Source: Bogoriella caseilytica (GTDB lineage: Bacteria > Actinomycetota > Actinomycetes > Actinomycetales > Actinomycetaceae). Taken from it: a stretch of 64,000 nt of DNA. The notes below the pieces were generated by a model. The model saw only the letters and a list, made by a program, of their open reading frames with translations. It had not been told where the DNA came from and did no database searches. Shown piece by piece: positions 21,909 to 30,041 of the stretch. The DNA is taken from NCBI RefSeq assembly GCF_003752405.1, contig NZ_RKHK01000001.1:2418001-2482000 (forward strand), written 5' to 3'. Position 1 is the stretch's first letter. The number at the start of each line of letters is the position of its first letter. The position numbers and the translations under genes were made by a program.

Positions 21909-21974
21909 ACGGGGTCCAGCCCGGTTGGACTGGGCCTGGCACGGCCGAGCAGGGCCGAGCAGGCTCCATTCCCG

Positions 21975-22037
21975 GTTGAATCGACTCAGAGTGAGGAATT
22001 GGCTGTTCGGAGCAACCAATTCCTCACTCTCAGTCTC
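21975..22037. repeat. 63-bp palindromic repeat, copy 1
   Basis: Bases 9-28 (GACTCAGAGTGAGGAATTGG) pair with bases 42-61 with one C/C mismatch. The loop side extends the stem by three more pairs, leaving a 5-base apex. It matches copy 2 at 23098-23160 at 58 of 63 positions with no gaps, in the same orientation. It lies 66 bp after ppc, in a 300-bp gap otherwise free of recognised genes. Confidence 0.9.
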
Positions 22038-22208
22038 CCCTCGCCTCGCCCTCACCGCGCCCGTGCCTCGCCCGCAGCCCACCTTCCGTCGTGCTCAGGC
22101 CACCCCCGGCGCGCCAGCCGCTCCACAGCTCGGTAAGCCGACGCTGTCCTCTCCACAGCCCATTCCGTTAGCTGGGCGTAGCGCGGCTCAAGCAGTGAAG
22201 CTGACGCC

Positions 22209-23102
22209 ATGTGCTCGCAAGAACACGCACTCCAGCGCCTCCGTCGGGCAGCGATCTGCGGAGCGTTCACCGTGCGGATGGCCCGGGATGCCGGCTACTC
22301 ACGAGCTGCCATCAGGCACCGCCAGGAGTGTGGATACTGGCAGCCCGTTGTCGGCAAGGCCTACTGCGACCCACGCTGGGCGGCTCGATTCCCGGCGTTG
22401 CAGACCCGGGCGGCTGCGGCCACGCTCACGTGGCCAGGGGTGGTGCTCTGCCTGCGGACGGCGGCTCTGCTCCACGGCTTTCGAGCTCCCGACGACGGTC
22501 AGGCGCATGTGATCACCGAAGGTTCACGGAGAACCACTGGTGGCGTCGTGCCTCATCGCATGGGTATCAGCCCGGGTGAGGTCACGCATCGGGGCCCACT
22601 TGCGGTGACCACGCGGGCGCGTACAGCACTCGATTGCCTGATGGACTTTCCACGTTCGGATGCGGAGAGCCTGATGATCTGGGTCCGGACGCGAGAGGTT
22701 CTGACAGCTACTGATCTGGAGGAAGCGATTGCCGCACGCCAAGGACATCGAGGCGTCAGTCAACTCCGCTCCTTGACAGCCCTGACTGCTGACGGTGCGC
22801 TGAGCGAACTGGAGCACAGGCTGCACCAGCTGCTACGGGAAGCCGGCATCACCGGCTGGATCGCGAATGCGCCCGTGCGCGTCGGCGGCCGCATCATTGC
22901 GCGCGCCGATGTGCTCTTCCCTGCGGCCAATGTCATTCTCGAAGCTGATGGCAGGGAGTATCACCAGGACTTCGAAGCCGATCGGCGACGGTTGAACTCT
23001 TTGACGTTGGCCGGCTATGTCGTGCTGCGCCTGACATGGCGCCAGGTCACGGAGGATCCTCAGGTCGTGATCCAGCAAGTCCGCGAGGCCTTGGCTAGTT
23101 GA
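22209..23102 (+). CDS. AbiEi-like / DUF559 fusion protein, Vsr-type nuclease-like C-terminus
   Basis: A 297-residue protein in three parts. An N-terminal winged helix (about 1-60) and a middle domain (60-180) resemble AbiEi-type antitoxins of type IV systems: CLRTAALLHGF, then GPLAVTTRARTALDCL. A C-terminal DUF559 domain (190-297) is related to Vsr and restriction-like nucleases: RADVLFP (Asp, about 234), ILEADGREYH (Glu, about 245), and DRRRLNSLTLAGYVVLRLTW. No AbiEii toxin gene is adjacent. Its TGA stop lies inside repeat copy 2, with repeat copy 1 upstream, so gene and repeats look like one cassette. Start ATG 22209 has no clear ribosome-binding site. Role unknown. Confidence 0.8.
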   Translation: MCSQEHALQRLRRAAICGAFTVRMARDAGYSRAAIRHRQECGYWQPVVGKAYCDPRWAARFPALQTRAAAATLTWPGVVLCLRTAALLHGFRAPDDGQAHVITEGSRRTTGGVVPHRMGISPGEVTHRGPLAVTTRARTALDCLMDFPRSDAESLMIWVRTREVLTATDLEEAIAARQGHRGVSQLRSLTALTADGALSELEHRLHQLLREAGITGWIANAPVRVGGRIIARADVLFPAANVILEADGREYHQDFEADRRRLNSLTLAGYVVLRLTWRQVTEDPQVVIQQVREALAS

Positions 23103-23160
23103 ATCGACTCAGGGTGAGGAAATGGCTGCTTGGAGCAACCAATTCCTCACCCTCAGTCTC
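23098..23160. repeat. 63-bp palindromic repeat, copy 2
   Basis: Same orientation and length as copy 1, differing at 5 positions. Two of these (repeat positions 16 and 54) are partners in the stem and change A-T to G-C together; another (position 32) turns a G-T wobble into G-C. The stop codon of the AbiEi/DUF559 gene is formed by repeat bases 3-5. Confidence 0.9.
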
Positions 23161-23203
23161 GGCGTGGCCGGCGCTGCGCACCGGTCCCGGGCCGCTCCCG
23201 CTC

Positions 23204-23686
23204 TCAGGCGCCGGCGGTGGTCATGGGGCGGCCGGTCTCCAGCAGCGTCTTGATGCTGGCGAGTTCCCACGGCCAGCCGCCTCCACCGTTCTCGACGTCG
23301 CCGTTGCCGGCCACATCCTTCGCGGTGGCGGGGGAGTCAGGCAGTTCGTGAGTGAGAACTAGCCGGGTCAGGCCACTGGGGCTGGCGAAGATCTCAAAGG
23401 TCAGGCGCGAGGCGGGCTCGTCGTGCCAGGCAGCGCTCCAGTCGAGTACCAAACGGCTTGGCGGGGTGAACTCGATGACGGTGGCCTCGACGGCGATGTC
23501 GCCCATGCCCATCTGCTTCATCTCGGCAGTGGTGTGGTGACGCCAGGTGCCCCCGGCGCGCGGCTCGATCTCGAGGTCGCCGCCGTAGCCGTACTTGTTG
23601 CTGTACTCCGAACTGGTCAGGGCTTCCCACACCTTCTCGGCCGGGGCATCGATGTAGATCGCGTGGATCTGGGTGGTCTCAGTCAT
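23204..23686 (-). CDS. SRPBCC (AHSA1-type) domain protein
   Basis: A 160-residue single-domain protein with the START/Bet v 1-like fold: IYIDAPAEKVWEALTSSEY at the N-terminus, PPSRLVLDWSAAW in the middle, and LASIKTLLETGRPM at the C-terminal helix. These proteins bind hydrophobic small ligands. Its start overlaps the ArsR gene stop by 8 bp, a common pairing in which the regulator controls the SRPBCC gene. The ligand is unknown. Confidence 0.88.
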   Translation of the reverse strand: MTETTQIHAIYIDAPAEKVWEALTSSEYSNKYGYGGDLEIEPRAGGTWRHHTTAEMKQMGMGDIAVEATVIEFTPPSRLVLDWSAAWHDEPASRLTFEIFASPSGLTRLVLTHELPDSPATAKDVAGNGDVENGGGGWPWELASIKTLLETGRPMTTAGA

Positions 23687-24011
23687 GGTCTTCTTCCGCT
23701 CGTCGTTTGATCTCGGTGAGTGCGCGCACGTGTGGCGCGGTGTACTTGCTGATCCAGCGGTCGTGGATCAGCCGGATCGGGATGGGGTTCAGGTAGTGCT
23801 GCCGCTCCCGGCCCGACTTCTTGGTGATGACGAGATCCGCGTCCTCCAGCAGCTTGAGGTGTTTGGACACCCCGAAACGCGACATCTCCGTGTGTTCGTT
23901 GACCACGCGCTCCAGCTCACCGAGTGAGCGGCCGTCGCGAGTGAACAGCGCATCCAGCAAGAGGCGCCGGGTGGGGTCCGCGAGGGCCTTGAAGACGAGT
24001 TCATCGGGCAC
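23679..24011 (-). CDS. ArsR-family transcriptional regulator
   Basis: A 110-residue winged-helix repressor. Recognition helix region: EMSRFGVSKHLKLLEDADLV, preceded by FKALADPTRRLLLDALF. There is no Cys-rich metal site, so it is not a classical metal sensor; regulators paired with SRPBCC proteins usually sense other signals. GTG 24011 is chosen because it gives the normal N-terminus and lies 6 nt after a TATTTT -10 box. An upstream ATG at 24059 would put the palindromic operator inside the coding sequence. Confidence 0.88.
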   Translation of the reverse strand: MPDELVFKALADPTRRLLLDALFTRDGRSLGELERVVNEHTEMSRFGVSKHLKLLEDADLVITKKSGRERQHYLNPIPIRLIHDRWISKYTAPHVRALTEIKRRAEEDHD

Positions 24012-24017
24012 GACACG

Positions 24018-24040
24018 AAAATAGGTGACTAATTGGTCAC
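24018..24040 (-). promoter_or_regulatory. Promoter and palindromic operator of the ArsR-SRPBCC operon
   Basis: On the minus strand the 16-bp near-palindrome GTGACCAATTAGTCAC (24025-24040) is followed after one base by TATTTT (24018-24023), then 6 nt, then the GTG start of ArsR. The operator therefore occupies the -35/-10 spacer, where a bound repressor would block RNA polymerase. Autoregulation is inferred. Confidence 0.65.
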
Positions 24041-24104
24041 GTGTCAAGGTCGGCGGCATGGGCGATCGGCGTCCGTGTCGGTTGCCGCAGGTAGCGTGGC
24101 TGCC

Positions 24105-24890
24105 ATGACTGCACACAGCACATCGCACGACTCTCTGTCCCCTGTACGCGCGGACGGCCGCCGTTCCGACGAACTCCGTGAGGTGCGCATCGCGCGCGGC
24201 TGGCTCGACGCTGCGGAGGGCAGCGTGCTGGTGGAGTTCGGGCGTACTCGGGTGCTCTGCGCGGCCTCCTTCACCGAGGGCGTGCCGCGCTGGCGCAGCG
24301 GATCCGGGCAGGGCTGGGTGACCGCCGAGTATGCGATGCTCCCGCGCGCGACCAACTCCCGCTCCCAGCGCGAATCGATCAAGGGCCGAGTGGGTGGACG
24401 TACCCACGAGATCTCGCGCCTCATCGGTCGCTCCTTGCGCGCCATCATCGACGTCGATGCGCTCGGCGAGAACACCATCGTGCTCGACTGCGACGTTCTC
24501 CAAGCCGACGGCGGCACCCGCACCGCGGCCATCACCGGCGCTTACGTGGCGCTGGCTGATGCTGTGGCGTGGGGCGTAGAACAGGGCCACATCAAACCTC
24601 GTGCGGGCAAGCCGGTGCTCACCGACTCGGTGGCAGCCATCTCCGTAGGGATCGTGGATGGAAAGCCAGTCCTCGACCTGCCATACGTCGAGGACGTCGC
24701 CGCGGAAACGGACATGAACGTCGTGGTGACCGGCGCAGGAGACTTCGTGGAGGTGCAGGGCACGGCTGAGGGCGCGCCCTTCGACCGCGCGGAGCTCGAC
24801 GCGTTACTGGATCTGGCCGTCTCCGGCACCGCTCAGCTGCGTGAGATCCAAGCCGAGGCGCTCGGCAAGCCGCTGGAACGGCGCGCATGA
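24105..24890 (+). CDS. rph: Ribonuclease PH
   Basis: A 261-residue phosphorolytic 3'-5' exoribonuclease that trims tRNA precursors. Motifs: [20 protein letters not shown] at the N-terminus, [33 protein letters not shown] and [26 protein letters not shown] (24092-24097) lies 7 nt before the ATG, so transcription may start at or near the start codon. The stop overlaps the start of rdgB by 4 bp. Confidence 0.96.
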   Translation: MTAHSTSHDSLSPVRADGRRSDELREVRIARGWLDAAEGSVLVEFGRTRVLCAASFTEGVPRWRSGSGQGWVTAEYAMLPRATNSRSQRESIKGRVGGRTHEISRLIGRSLRAIIDVDALGENTIVLDCDVLQADGGTRTAAITGAYVALADAVAWGVEQGHIKPRAGKPVLTDSVAAISVGIVDGKPVLDLPYVEDVAAETDMNVVVTGAGDFVEVQGTAEGAPFDRAELDALLDLAVSGTAQLREIQAEALGKPLERRA

Positions 24891-25555
24891 CGGCGTCCGG
24901 TACGGGGCAGGCCTCGGCTCAAGCGCCGGGCGCCCGGCTTGTGCTCGCCACGCACAACGAGAAGAAGATCGATGAGCTGCGCGCGATTCTCACGCCGCTG
25001 TTGCCGGACCTCTCCGCCGAGGTGGTGGTGGGTGCCCGCGCGTTCGGCGTGCCCGAGCCGGTCGAGGACGGTGTCACCTTCGCGGCAAACGCCCTGATCA
25101 AGGCGCGGGCGCTCGCCGCCGCCACCGGTCTGCCGGCCGTGGCTGACGACTCCGGGCTCTGCGTGGATGTCCTCGGCGGATCGCCCGGGGTGTTCTCCGC
25201 CCGCTGGGCCGGACGGCACGGCGATGACCGCGCCAATCTTGAGCTGCTGTTGGCGCAGGTCGCCGACGTCCCCGAGGTGCACCGCGGCGCGCATTTCGCC
25301 TGCGCGGCTGCGCTGGTGACCCCCGCTGGCGAGGAGTTCGTGGTCGAAGGCGCGATGCCCGGTCGCTTGCTGACCGCTCCACGCGGCGCTGGAGGCTTCG
25401 GCTACGACCCCATCCTGCAGCCCGACGAGCAGCCCGCGGACGGCGAGCCACGATCGGCTGCCGAGCTGAGCCCGGAGGAGAAGAACGCCATCTCCCACCG
25501 CGGCAAGGCCTTTCGTGAGATCGCTCCGCACGTGGCGCGGGTGCTCGGGCGCTGA
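24887..25555 (+). CDS. rdgB: RdgB/HAM1 XTP/dITP pyrophosphatase
   Basis: A 222-residue house-cleaning nucleotidase that hydrolyses dITP and XTP. Motifs: [18 protein letters not shown] (substrate loop), [20 protein letters not shown] (metal site) and [11 protein letters not shown], with SHRGKAFRE near the end. Co-transcribed with rph, a conserved actinobacterial pair. A 404-bp gap with tandem repeats follows before the LacI gene. Confidence 0.95.
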   Translation: MTASGTGQASAQAPGARLVLATHNEKKIDELRAILTPLLPDLSAEVVVGARAFGVPEPVEDGVTFAANALIKARALAAATGLPAVADDSGLCVDVLGGSPGVFSARWAGRHGDDRANLELLLAQVADVPEVHRGAHFACAAALVTPAGEEFVVEGAMPGRLLTAPRGAGGFGYDPILQPDEQPADGEPRSAAELSPEEKNAISHRGKAFREIAPHVARVLGR

Positions 25556-25611
25556 CCGGCTCCGAGCCTTCGCTCGCCGGCGCACGCGGGGGATGAGCAC
25601 AGCGGCCGGTC

Positions 25612-25746
25612 CGTGGACGCCACGCTCACGTGCCACGACGAGAGTCGAGCGCGCGGGCCGAGGACCGTGAGCGCCCGCTCACGCGCCACGATGAGAGCCC
25701 AGCCGCCGTGCCGTGGGTCGTGAGCGCCCGGTCACGCGCCACGGTG
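25612..25746. repeat. Three imperfect 53-54 bp units, each with a short hairpin
   Basis: Units begin near 25612, 25666 and 25719. The second reads CGTGAGC-GCCC-GCTCACG (a perfect 7-bp stem) followed by CGCCACGATGAGAG. The third has one mismatch in the stem, the first has two. They lie in the 404-bp gap between rdgB and the LacI gene. I see no gene in this gap. Confidence 0.7.
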
Positions 25747-25831
25747 GGGTGACGGAGGCGCGGCGACGAACCTTCCCGTACGCCTCCTGACTGCCTCATC
25801 CTTCCCGCACCCCTCGCGACTAGCCTCGCCG

Positions 25832-25867
25832 GGCCGCTTCTCCCGGCCGCTTCTCCCGGCCGCTTCC
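25832..25867 (+). repeat. 13-bp tandem repeat, about 2.8 copies
   Basis: GGCCGCTTCTCCC is repeated at 25832 and 25845, with a partial third copy at 25858. It belongs to the same repeat-rich gap before the LacI gene and lies 41 bp upstream of the operator-like palindrome. Confidence 0.75.
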
Positions 25868-25907
25868 TGCACGCCTCGCGACCATCCCGTCCCCACCGCC
25901 TCTTGCA

Positions 25908-25921
25908 GTTTTGCGTAAAAC
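25908..25921. promoter_or_regulatory. LacI-type operator upstream of the carbohydrate locus
   Basis: GTTTTGCGTAAAAC is a near-perfect palindrome with a central CG, the usual layout for LacI/GalR-family sites. It is AT-rich against a GC-rich background and ends 38 bp before the regulator's ATG. Autoregulation of the whole locus is inferred. Confidence 0.65.
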
Positions 25922-25959
25922 GCCCTTCGCTAGCTCTCGATGGCGAAAGGGGCCCAAAG

Positions 25960-27072
25960 ATGAGTCCGAAACCGATGGCTCGGAGAGCGACCCAGGCAGA
26001 CGTTGCCCGGCTCGCGCAAGTCAGCCAGACCACGGTGTCGATGGTGCTGACCGGTACCGGCGCTGCTCAGCGCCGGGTCAGCGGTGCGGTCCGCGAGCGA
26101 GTGCTGCGGGCGATCGAGGAGACCGGTTACGCCGCCAATCCCGTCGCGCAACGGCTGGCCGGCGGCCGCACGTCGATCATCGGCGTCTACACCTACGAGG
26201 CTGTGTTCCCGGTGGTCGCCGGGGACTTCTACCACCCGTTCCTCGAAGGCGTCGAACAGGCCGCTGAGGACGCCGGCGTCGATCTCCTCATGTTCACCTC
26301 GCTGGCCTCGAAGGCAGGGCGCGGCCTCACCGCTTCCGGTGGTGTCGGCAGGCTCCGCGTGGCCGACGGTTGCATCCTGGTGGGCCGGCACAGCTATCCC
26401 GAGGACCTCGCCGACCTCTTGCGCCGTGACTTTCCCTTCGTCTTCATCGGACGGCGCGAGTCGGCAGCCGGCGTGGTCCCCTATGCGGGCGCAGGCTACG
26501 CCGCAGCCACCCAGGAAGCGGTCGATCAGCTCATCGCCCTGGGGCATCGGAGGATCGCCGCGCTCATCGAGAGCACCGAACACGAGTCGATGCGCGACCG
26601 GCTCGAGGGCTACCGCACCGCGGTGTCACGCGCCGGCCTGGAGGCCATCAGTTTCGAGGACCCGGACCCGAACTCCACTGAGCTGATCGACGCCCTCGAG
26701 GCGGCAGGGATCACCGCTGCCGTCGCCGCCCCCGACCTCGCAGCGCCACTACGCCGCGCCGCTCTGGAACGGGAATGGTCCATCCCCGGTGACCTGTCCA
26801 TCGTGCGACTGGGCGACCCCGAGCGCCCGGAGCAGATCGACGGCATCGATTGGACTGGCTTCCTCACACCGCGCCGGGAGATGGGCGCTGAGGCGTTGCG
26901 GTTGCTGCTCCGGCAACTGGCCGACTCGCCGGAGTCACTGACGCAGGACGATCTCCAACTCCACCTCCCGTGCATCCCCCATCAGGGCGCGACCGTCGCG
27001 CCACCCGGCCGATCTACTCCGGCCCGCGAGACTCGGTCGGCAACGGCCAGGAAGAAGGCACAACGTGCATGA
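25960..27072 (+). CDS. LacI-family transcriptional regulator
   Basis: A 370-residue repressor. The N-terminal helix-turn-helix is RATQADVARLAQVSQTTVSM, with hinge helix NPVAQRLAGGRTS, followed by a periplasmic-binding-protein-like effector domain (IIGVYTYEAVFPVVAGDFYH onward). ATG 25960 has GAAAGGGG upstream; the frame stays open further 5' but that part covers the operator. It overlaps the oxidoreductase gene by 8 bp, so it heads the operon. The effector is presumably a sugar handled by the transporter. Confidence 0.9.
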   Translation: MSPKPMARRATQADVARLAQVSQTTVSMVLTGTGAAQRRVSGAVRERVLRAIEETGYAANPVAQRLAGGRTSIIGVYTYEAVFPVVAGDFYHPFLEGVEQAAEDAGVDLLMFTSLASKAGRGLTASGGVGRLRVADGCILVGRHSYPEDLADLLRRDFPFVFIGRRESAAGVVPYAGAGYAAATQEAVDQLIALGHRRIAALIESTEHESMRDRLEGYRTAVSRAGLEAISFEDPDPNSTELIDALEAAGITAAVAAPDLAAPLRRAALEREWSIPGDLSIVRLGDPERPEQIDGIDWTGFLTPRREMGAEALRLLLRQLADSPESLTQDDLQLHLPCIPHQGATVAPPGRSTPARETRSATARKKAQRA

Positions 27073-28678
27073 CAGGCACACAGACGTCCTCGTCGTCGGC
27101 GGAGGCCTCGGCGGCGTCGCTGCAGCGCTTGGCGCGGCTCGGCACGGCGCGCGGGTGATCCTCACCGAGGAGTTCGCCTGGCTCGGCGGGCAGCTCACCA
27201 GCCAGGCGGTTCCGCCCGATGAGCACCCGTGGATCGAGGACTTCGGTTGCACGGCTAGCTATCGGCGACTGCGTGACGGCATCCGCGACCACTACCGGCG
27301 GGCCTACCCGCTGATCCCGTCGGCCCAGGCCAAAGCCGATCTGAACCCCGGGGCAGGCTGGGTCTCCAAGCTGTGCGCCGAACCGCGGGCGGGGCTGGCC
27401 GTGATCGAGGAGATGCTCGCGCCCTACCGCTCCAGCGGCCGTATCCGCGTGCTGCAACCCGTGCGCCCGGTCAGCGCCGAGACCGACGGCGATCGCGTCA
27501 CTGCCGTCACCCTGGAGAGCGCCACGGGCGGGGAGCGCACGCGCATCGCCGCCCGCTATGTCATCGACGCGACCGAGACCGGTGATCTCCTGCCCCTGAC
27601 GGGCGCCGACTACGTCACCGGCTTCGAGTCCCGGGCCGAGACCGGCGAACCGAGCGCGCCGGAGCAGGCGCAGCCGGAGAACATCCAGGCGGTCAGCGTG
27701 TGCTTCGCCGTGGAGCACCTCCCCGGCGATCACGTCATCGACAAGCCTGAGCGCTACGAGCACTGGCGTGCGGTGGCCCCTGATTTCTGGAGCGGGCCGC
27801 TGATCAGCTGGATCGCGCCCAATCCGCGCACGTTGGAGCATGTCGAGCGCGCCTTCACCCCCAACCCGGGCGATGATCCGCTGGCCGTCGACGCCGATCA
27901 GTCCAAGGGCGGGGGCGACATGAACCTGTGGACCTTCCGCCGCATCCTCGCCAAGGACCAGTTCGAGCCGGGTGCGTTCGACAGTGACATCTGCCTGGTC
28001 AACTGGCCGATGATCGACTACTTCGAAGGGCCTGTGATCGACGTCCCGGACCAGGTGCGCCAGGAGCGGCTGGCGGACGCCAAGCAGTTGAGCTTCTCCA
28101 TGCTGTATTGGATGCAGACCGAGGCACCACGCCCGGATGGAGGCACCGGATGGCCTGGGCTCCGCTTGGTGCCGGAGGTCATGGGAACCACCGACGGTCT
28201 CGCGATGGCTCCGTACCACCGCGAGGGTCGCCGCATCCGAGCCTTGGAGACGATTCGCGAACAGGACGTCTCGCTCGAGCAGCGCGGTGCCGGCGGCGCC
28301 CGGAGCTATCCCGACTCGGTCGGGATCGGCATGTACCGCATCGATCTGCACCCCTCGACCGGAGGCGATACCTACATCGACGTGGGAGCGGAGCCTTTCG
28401 AGATTCCGCTGGGCGCACTCATTCCTCGGTCGCACACCAACCTTCTCGCTGGTGCCAAGAACATCGGCACCACGCACATCACCAACGGCTGCTATCGCCT
28501 CCACCCCGTGGAGTGGAACATCGGCGAGGTCGCCGGAGTCCTGGCTGCCTCGTGCCTGCGTGATGGCACGACGCCCCATCAGGTTCACGGCGACACCACG
28601 CTCGTCCATGGCCTGCAGTCCCGCTTGATTGCCGACGGAGTCGAACTGCGCTGGCCCGATGGCGTCTTCGGCTACTGA
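27065..28678 (+). CDS. FAD-dependent oxidoreductase of the carbohydrate locus
   Basis: A 537-residue flavoprotein. The N-terminal Rossmann motif is DVLVVGGGLGGVAAALGAAR (residues 7-26), then the acidic ribose-binding residue in VILTEEFAWLGGQLTSQ. A second FAD segment near the C-terminus reads NLLAGAKNIGTTHITNG. The pattern fits the FAD_oxidored group often found beside sugar ABC transporters. It may oxidise a sugar, polyol or glycoside; the substrate cannot be read from sequence. GTG start overlapping the LacI stop. Confidence 0.85.
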   Translation: MHDRHTDVLVVGGGLGGVAAALGAARHGARVILTEEFAWLGGQLTSQAVPPDEHPWIEDFGCTASYRRLRDGIRDHYRRAYPLIPSAQAKADLNPGAGWVSKLCAEPRAGLAVIEEMLAPYRSSGRIRVLQPVRPVSAETDGDRVTAVTLESATGGERTRIAARYVIDATETGDLLPLTGADYVTGFESRAETGEPSAPEQAQPENIQAVSVCFAVEHLPGDHVIDKPERYEHWRAVAPDFWSGPLISWIAPNPRTLEHVERAFTPNPGDDPLAVDADQSKGGGDMNLWTFRRILAKDQFEPGAFDSDICLVNWPMIDYFEGPVIDVPDQVRQERLADAKQLSFSMLYWMQTEAPRPDGGTGWPGLRLVPEVMGTTDGLAMAPYHREGRRIRALETIREQDVSLEQRGAGGARSYPDSVGIGMYRIDLHPSTGGDTYIDVGAEPFEIPLGALIPRSHTNLLAGAKNIGTTHITNGCYRLHPVEWNIGEVAGVLAASCLRDGTTPHQVHGDTTLVHGLQSRLIADGVELRWPDGVFGY

Positions 28679-28724
28679 CTTCAGTTCTGCGCCCACGGGC
28701 GCGCGAAAATCCAAGGAGAGCATC

Positions 28725-30020
28725 ATGGTTCAACGTCGATCCATCACCACCGCACTGACCGCCAGCTTCGCCACTGTCGCCCTCGCCGCCTGCAACGGCT
28801 CGGGCACGGACGTGAGCGAGCCCGACCCCGACGAGCCGATCGACCTGCGCATGACCGTCTGGACTGCGGACGAGTCCCAGTTGGCGCTATTCGACGACAT
28901 CGCAGACGCCTACATCGCCGAGAACCCGGATCTGGTCTCCTCGGTCACCTTCGAGTCCCTGCCCTTCGACGACTACACCACCTCGTTGACCACCCAGCTG
29001 GCCGGTGGGAACACTCCGGACCTGGCGTGGATCTTCGAGTCCACGGCGCCGGAGTTCGTCGGCTCCGGGGCCTTGGCCGATCTCCGCCCAGCCCTGGAGG
29101 AGAGCGAGGGCTACGAGTACGAGGATCTGCTGCCTGCCGCGCTGGAGTTGTGGTCGCAGGACGACGGGTTGTACGCCTACCCCTTCTCGAACTCGCCCTT
29201 CGCGGTGTTCGTGAACACCGATCGCATCGACGAGGCCGGCCTGCCGGACCCACAGCAGCTCCTCGCCGACGGCGAGTGGACCTTCGACGCCATGCGTGAG
29301 CTCTCCGCCGAAAGCGCTGACGAGATCGGCGGGCATGGCATGGAGGTGCGGGACTTCAACTACTCCATCTGGGAGAACCTCGCCATGGTCTGGGGCGGCT
29401 GGGACGCCGAGGCCTGGACCGCCGACGGGACGGAGTGCGGCTTCACGCAGCCCGAGATGGTCGAGGCGATGAGCTGGCTGCACGAGGCGATCTTCGTGGA
29501 CGGCGCGTTGCCCGGCCCCGGGTCCACCCCGGACTTCTTCGGTGGTGACATGACGTTCTCCATCACCCAGATCTCGCGGGCCTCAGCGCTCGACGGCAGC
29601 TTCGAGTGGGATCTGATTCCTCTGCCGGCGGGCCCGGCAGGTCAGCAGAACGTCATCGGTCAGGCCGGGCTCGGCGTCCTGCAGAACGGCCAGGATCCAG
29701 CCGTGGCTGCCGATTTCCTCGCCTACTTCACCAATCCTGAGAACGCGGAGGCGTTGGCCGCCTACTTCCCGCCGCCGCGCGAGTCCCTGCTGGACGCTGC
29801 TGTGCTCGCCGAGGGCAACCCGATGCTCAGCCAGGAGCAGCTGGAGGCCGTGGTGGTCGGTGGGATCGACGGCGCGATCACCAAGCCGGCTCACGCCAAC
29901 TTCGCCCAGTTGCAGAGCACGATCCGCGGCGAGCTCGACTCGCTGTGGACGGCGCAAGCGGACGTGGACGTCGTCCTCGCGGATGTGTGCGAAGCCGCCC
30001 AGCCCCTGCTCGAGGACTGA
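28725..30020 (+). CDS. ABC transporter sugar-binding lipoprotein
   Basis: A 431-residue extracellular solute-binding protein (family 1). The signal peptide ends in the lipobox LAAC (Cys22), so it is lipid-anchored outside the membrane. The mature part begins with an acidic linker, then the ligand-binding domain (LRMTVWTADESQLALFDDIA). ATG 28725 has AAGGAG upstream. It is the first of the transporter genes and is followed at 21 bp by the first permease. Confidence 0.93.
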   Translation: MVQRRSITTALTASFATVALAACNGSGTDVSEPDPDEPIDLRMTVWTADESQLALFDDIADAYIAENPDLVSSVTFESLPFDDYTTSLTTQLAGGNTPDLAWIFESTAPEFVGSGALADLRPALEESEGYEYEDLLPAALELWSQDDGLYAYPFSNSPFAVFVNTDRIDEAGLPDPQQLLADGEWTFDAMRELSAESADEIGGHGMEVRDFNYSIWENLAMVWGGWDAEAWTADGTECGFTQPEMVEAMSWLHEAIFVDGALPGPGSTPDFFGGDMTFSITQISRASALDGSFEWDLIPLPAGPAGQQNVIGQAGLGVLQNGQDPAVAADFLAYFTNPENAEALAAYFPPPRESLLDAAVLAEGNPMLSQEQLEAVVVGGIDGAITKPAHANFAQLQSTIRGELDSLWTAQADVDVVLADVCEAAQPLLED

Positions 30021-30041
30021 CCGTAGGAGGAGGAAGCGCTC

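Noticed and set aside
22052-22270. 72-codon minus-strand frame beside repeat copy 1
   Set aside because: The sequence looks somewhat protein-like (LTEWAVERTASAYRAVERL) but lacks a ribosome-binding site, overlaps the AbiEi/DUF559 start and matches nothing I know. It could be a gene remnant, not supportable.
22209-23102. Complete AbiE type IV toxin-antitoxin pair
   Set aside because: Only the AbiEi-like part is present; no nucleotidyltransferase (AbiEii) toxin gene lies on either side.
24012-24590. Long 303-residue form of the ArsR protein
   Set aside because: The extra N-terminus is antisense to rph and crosses the operator and promoter; the 110-residue form is complete.
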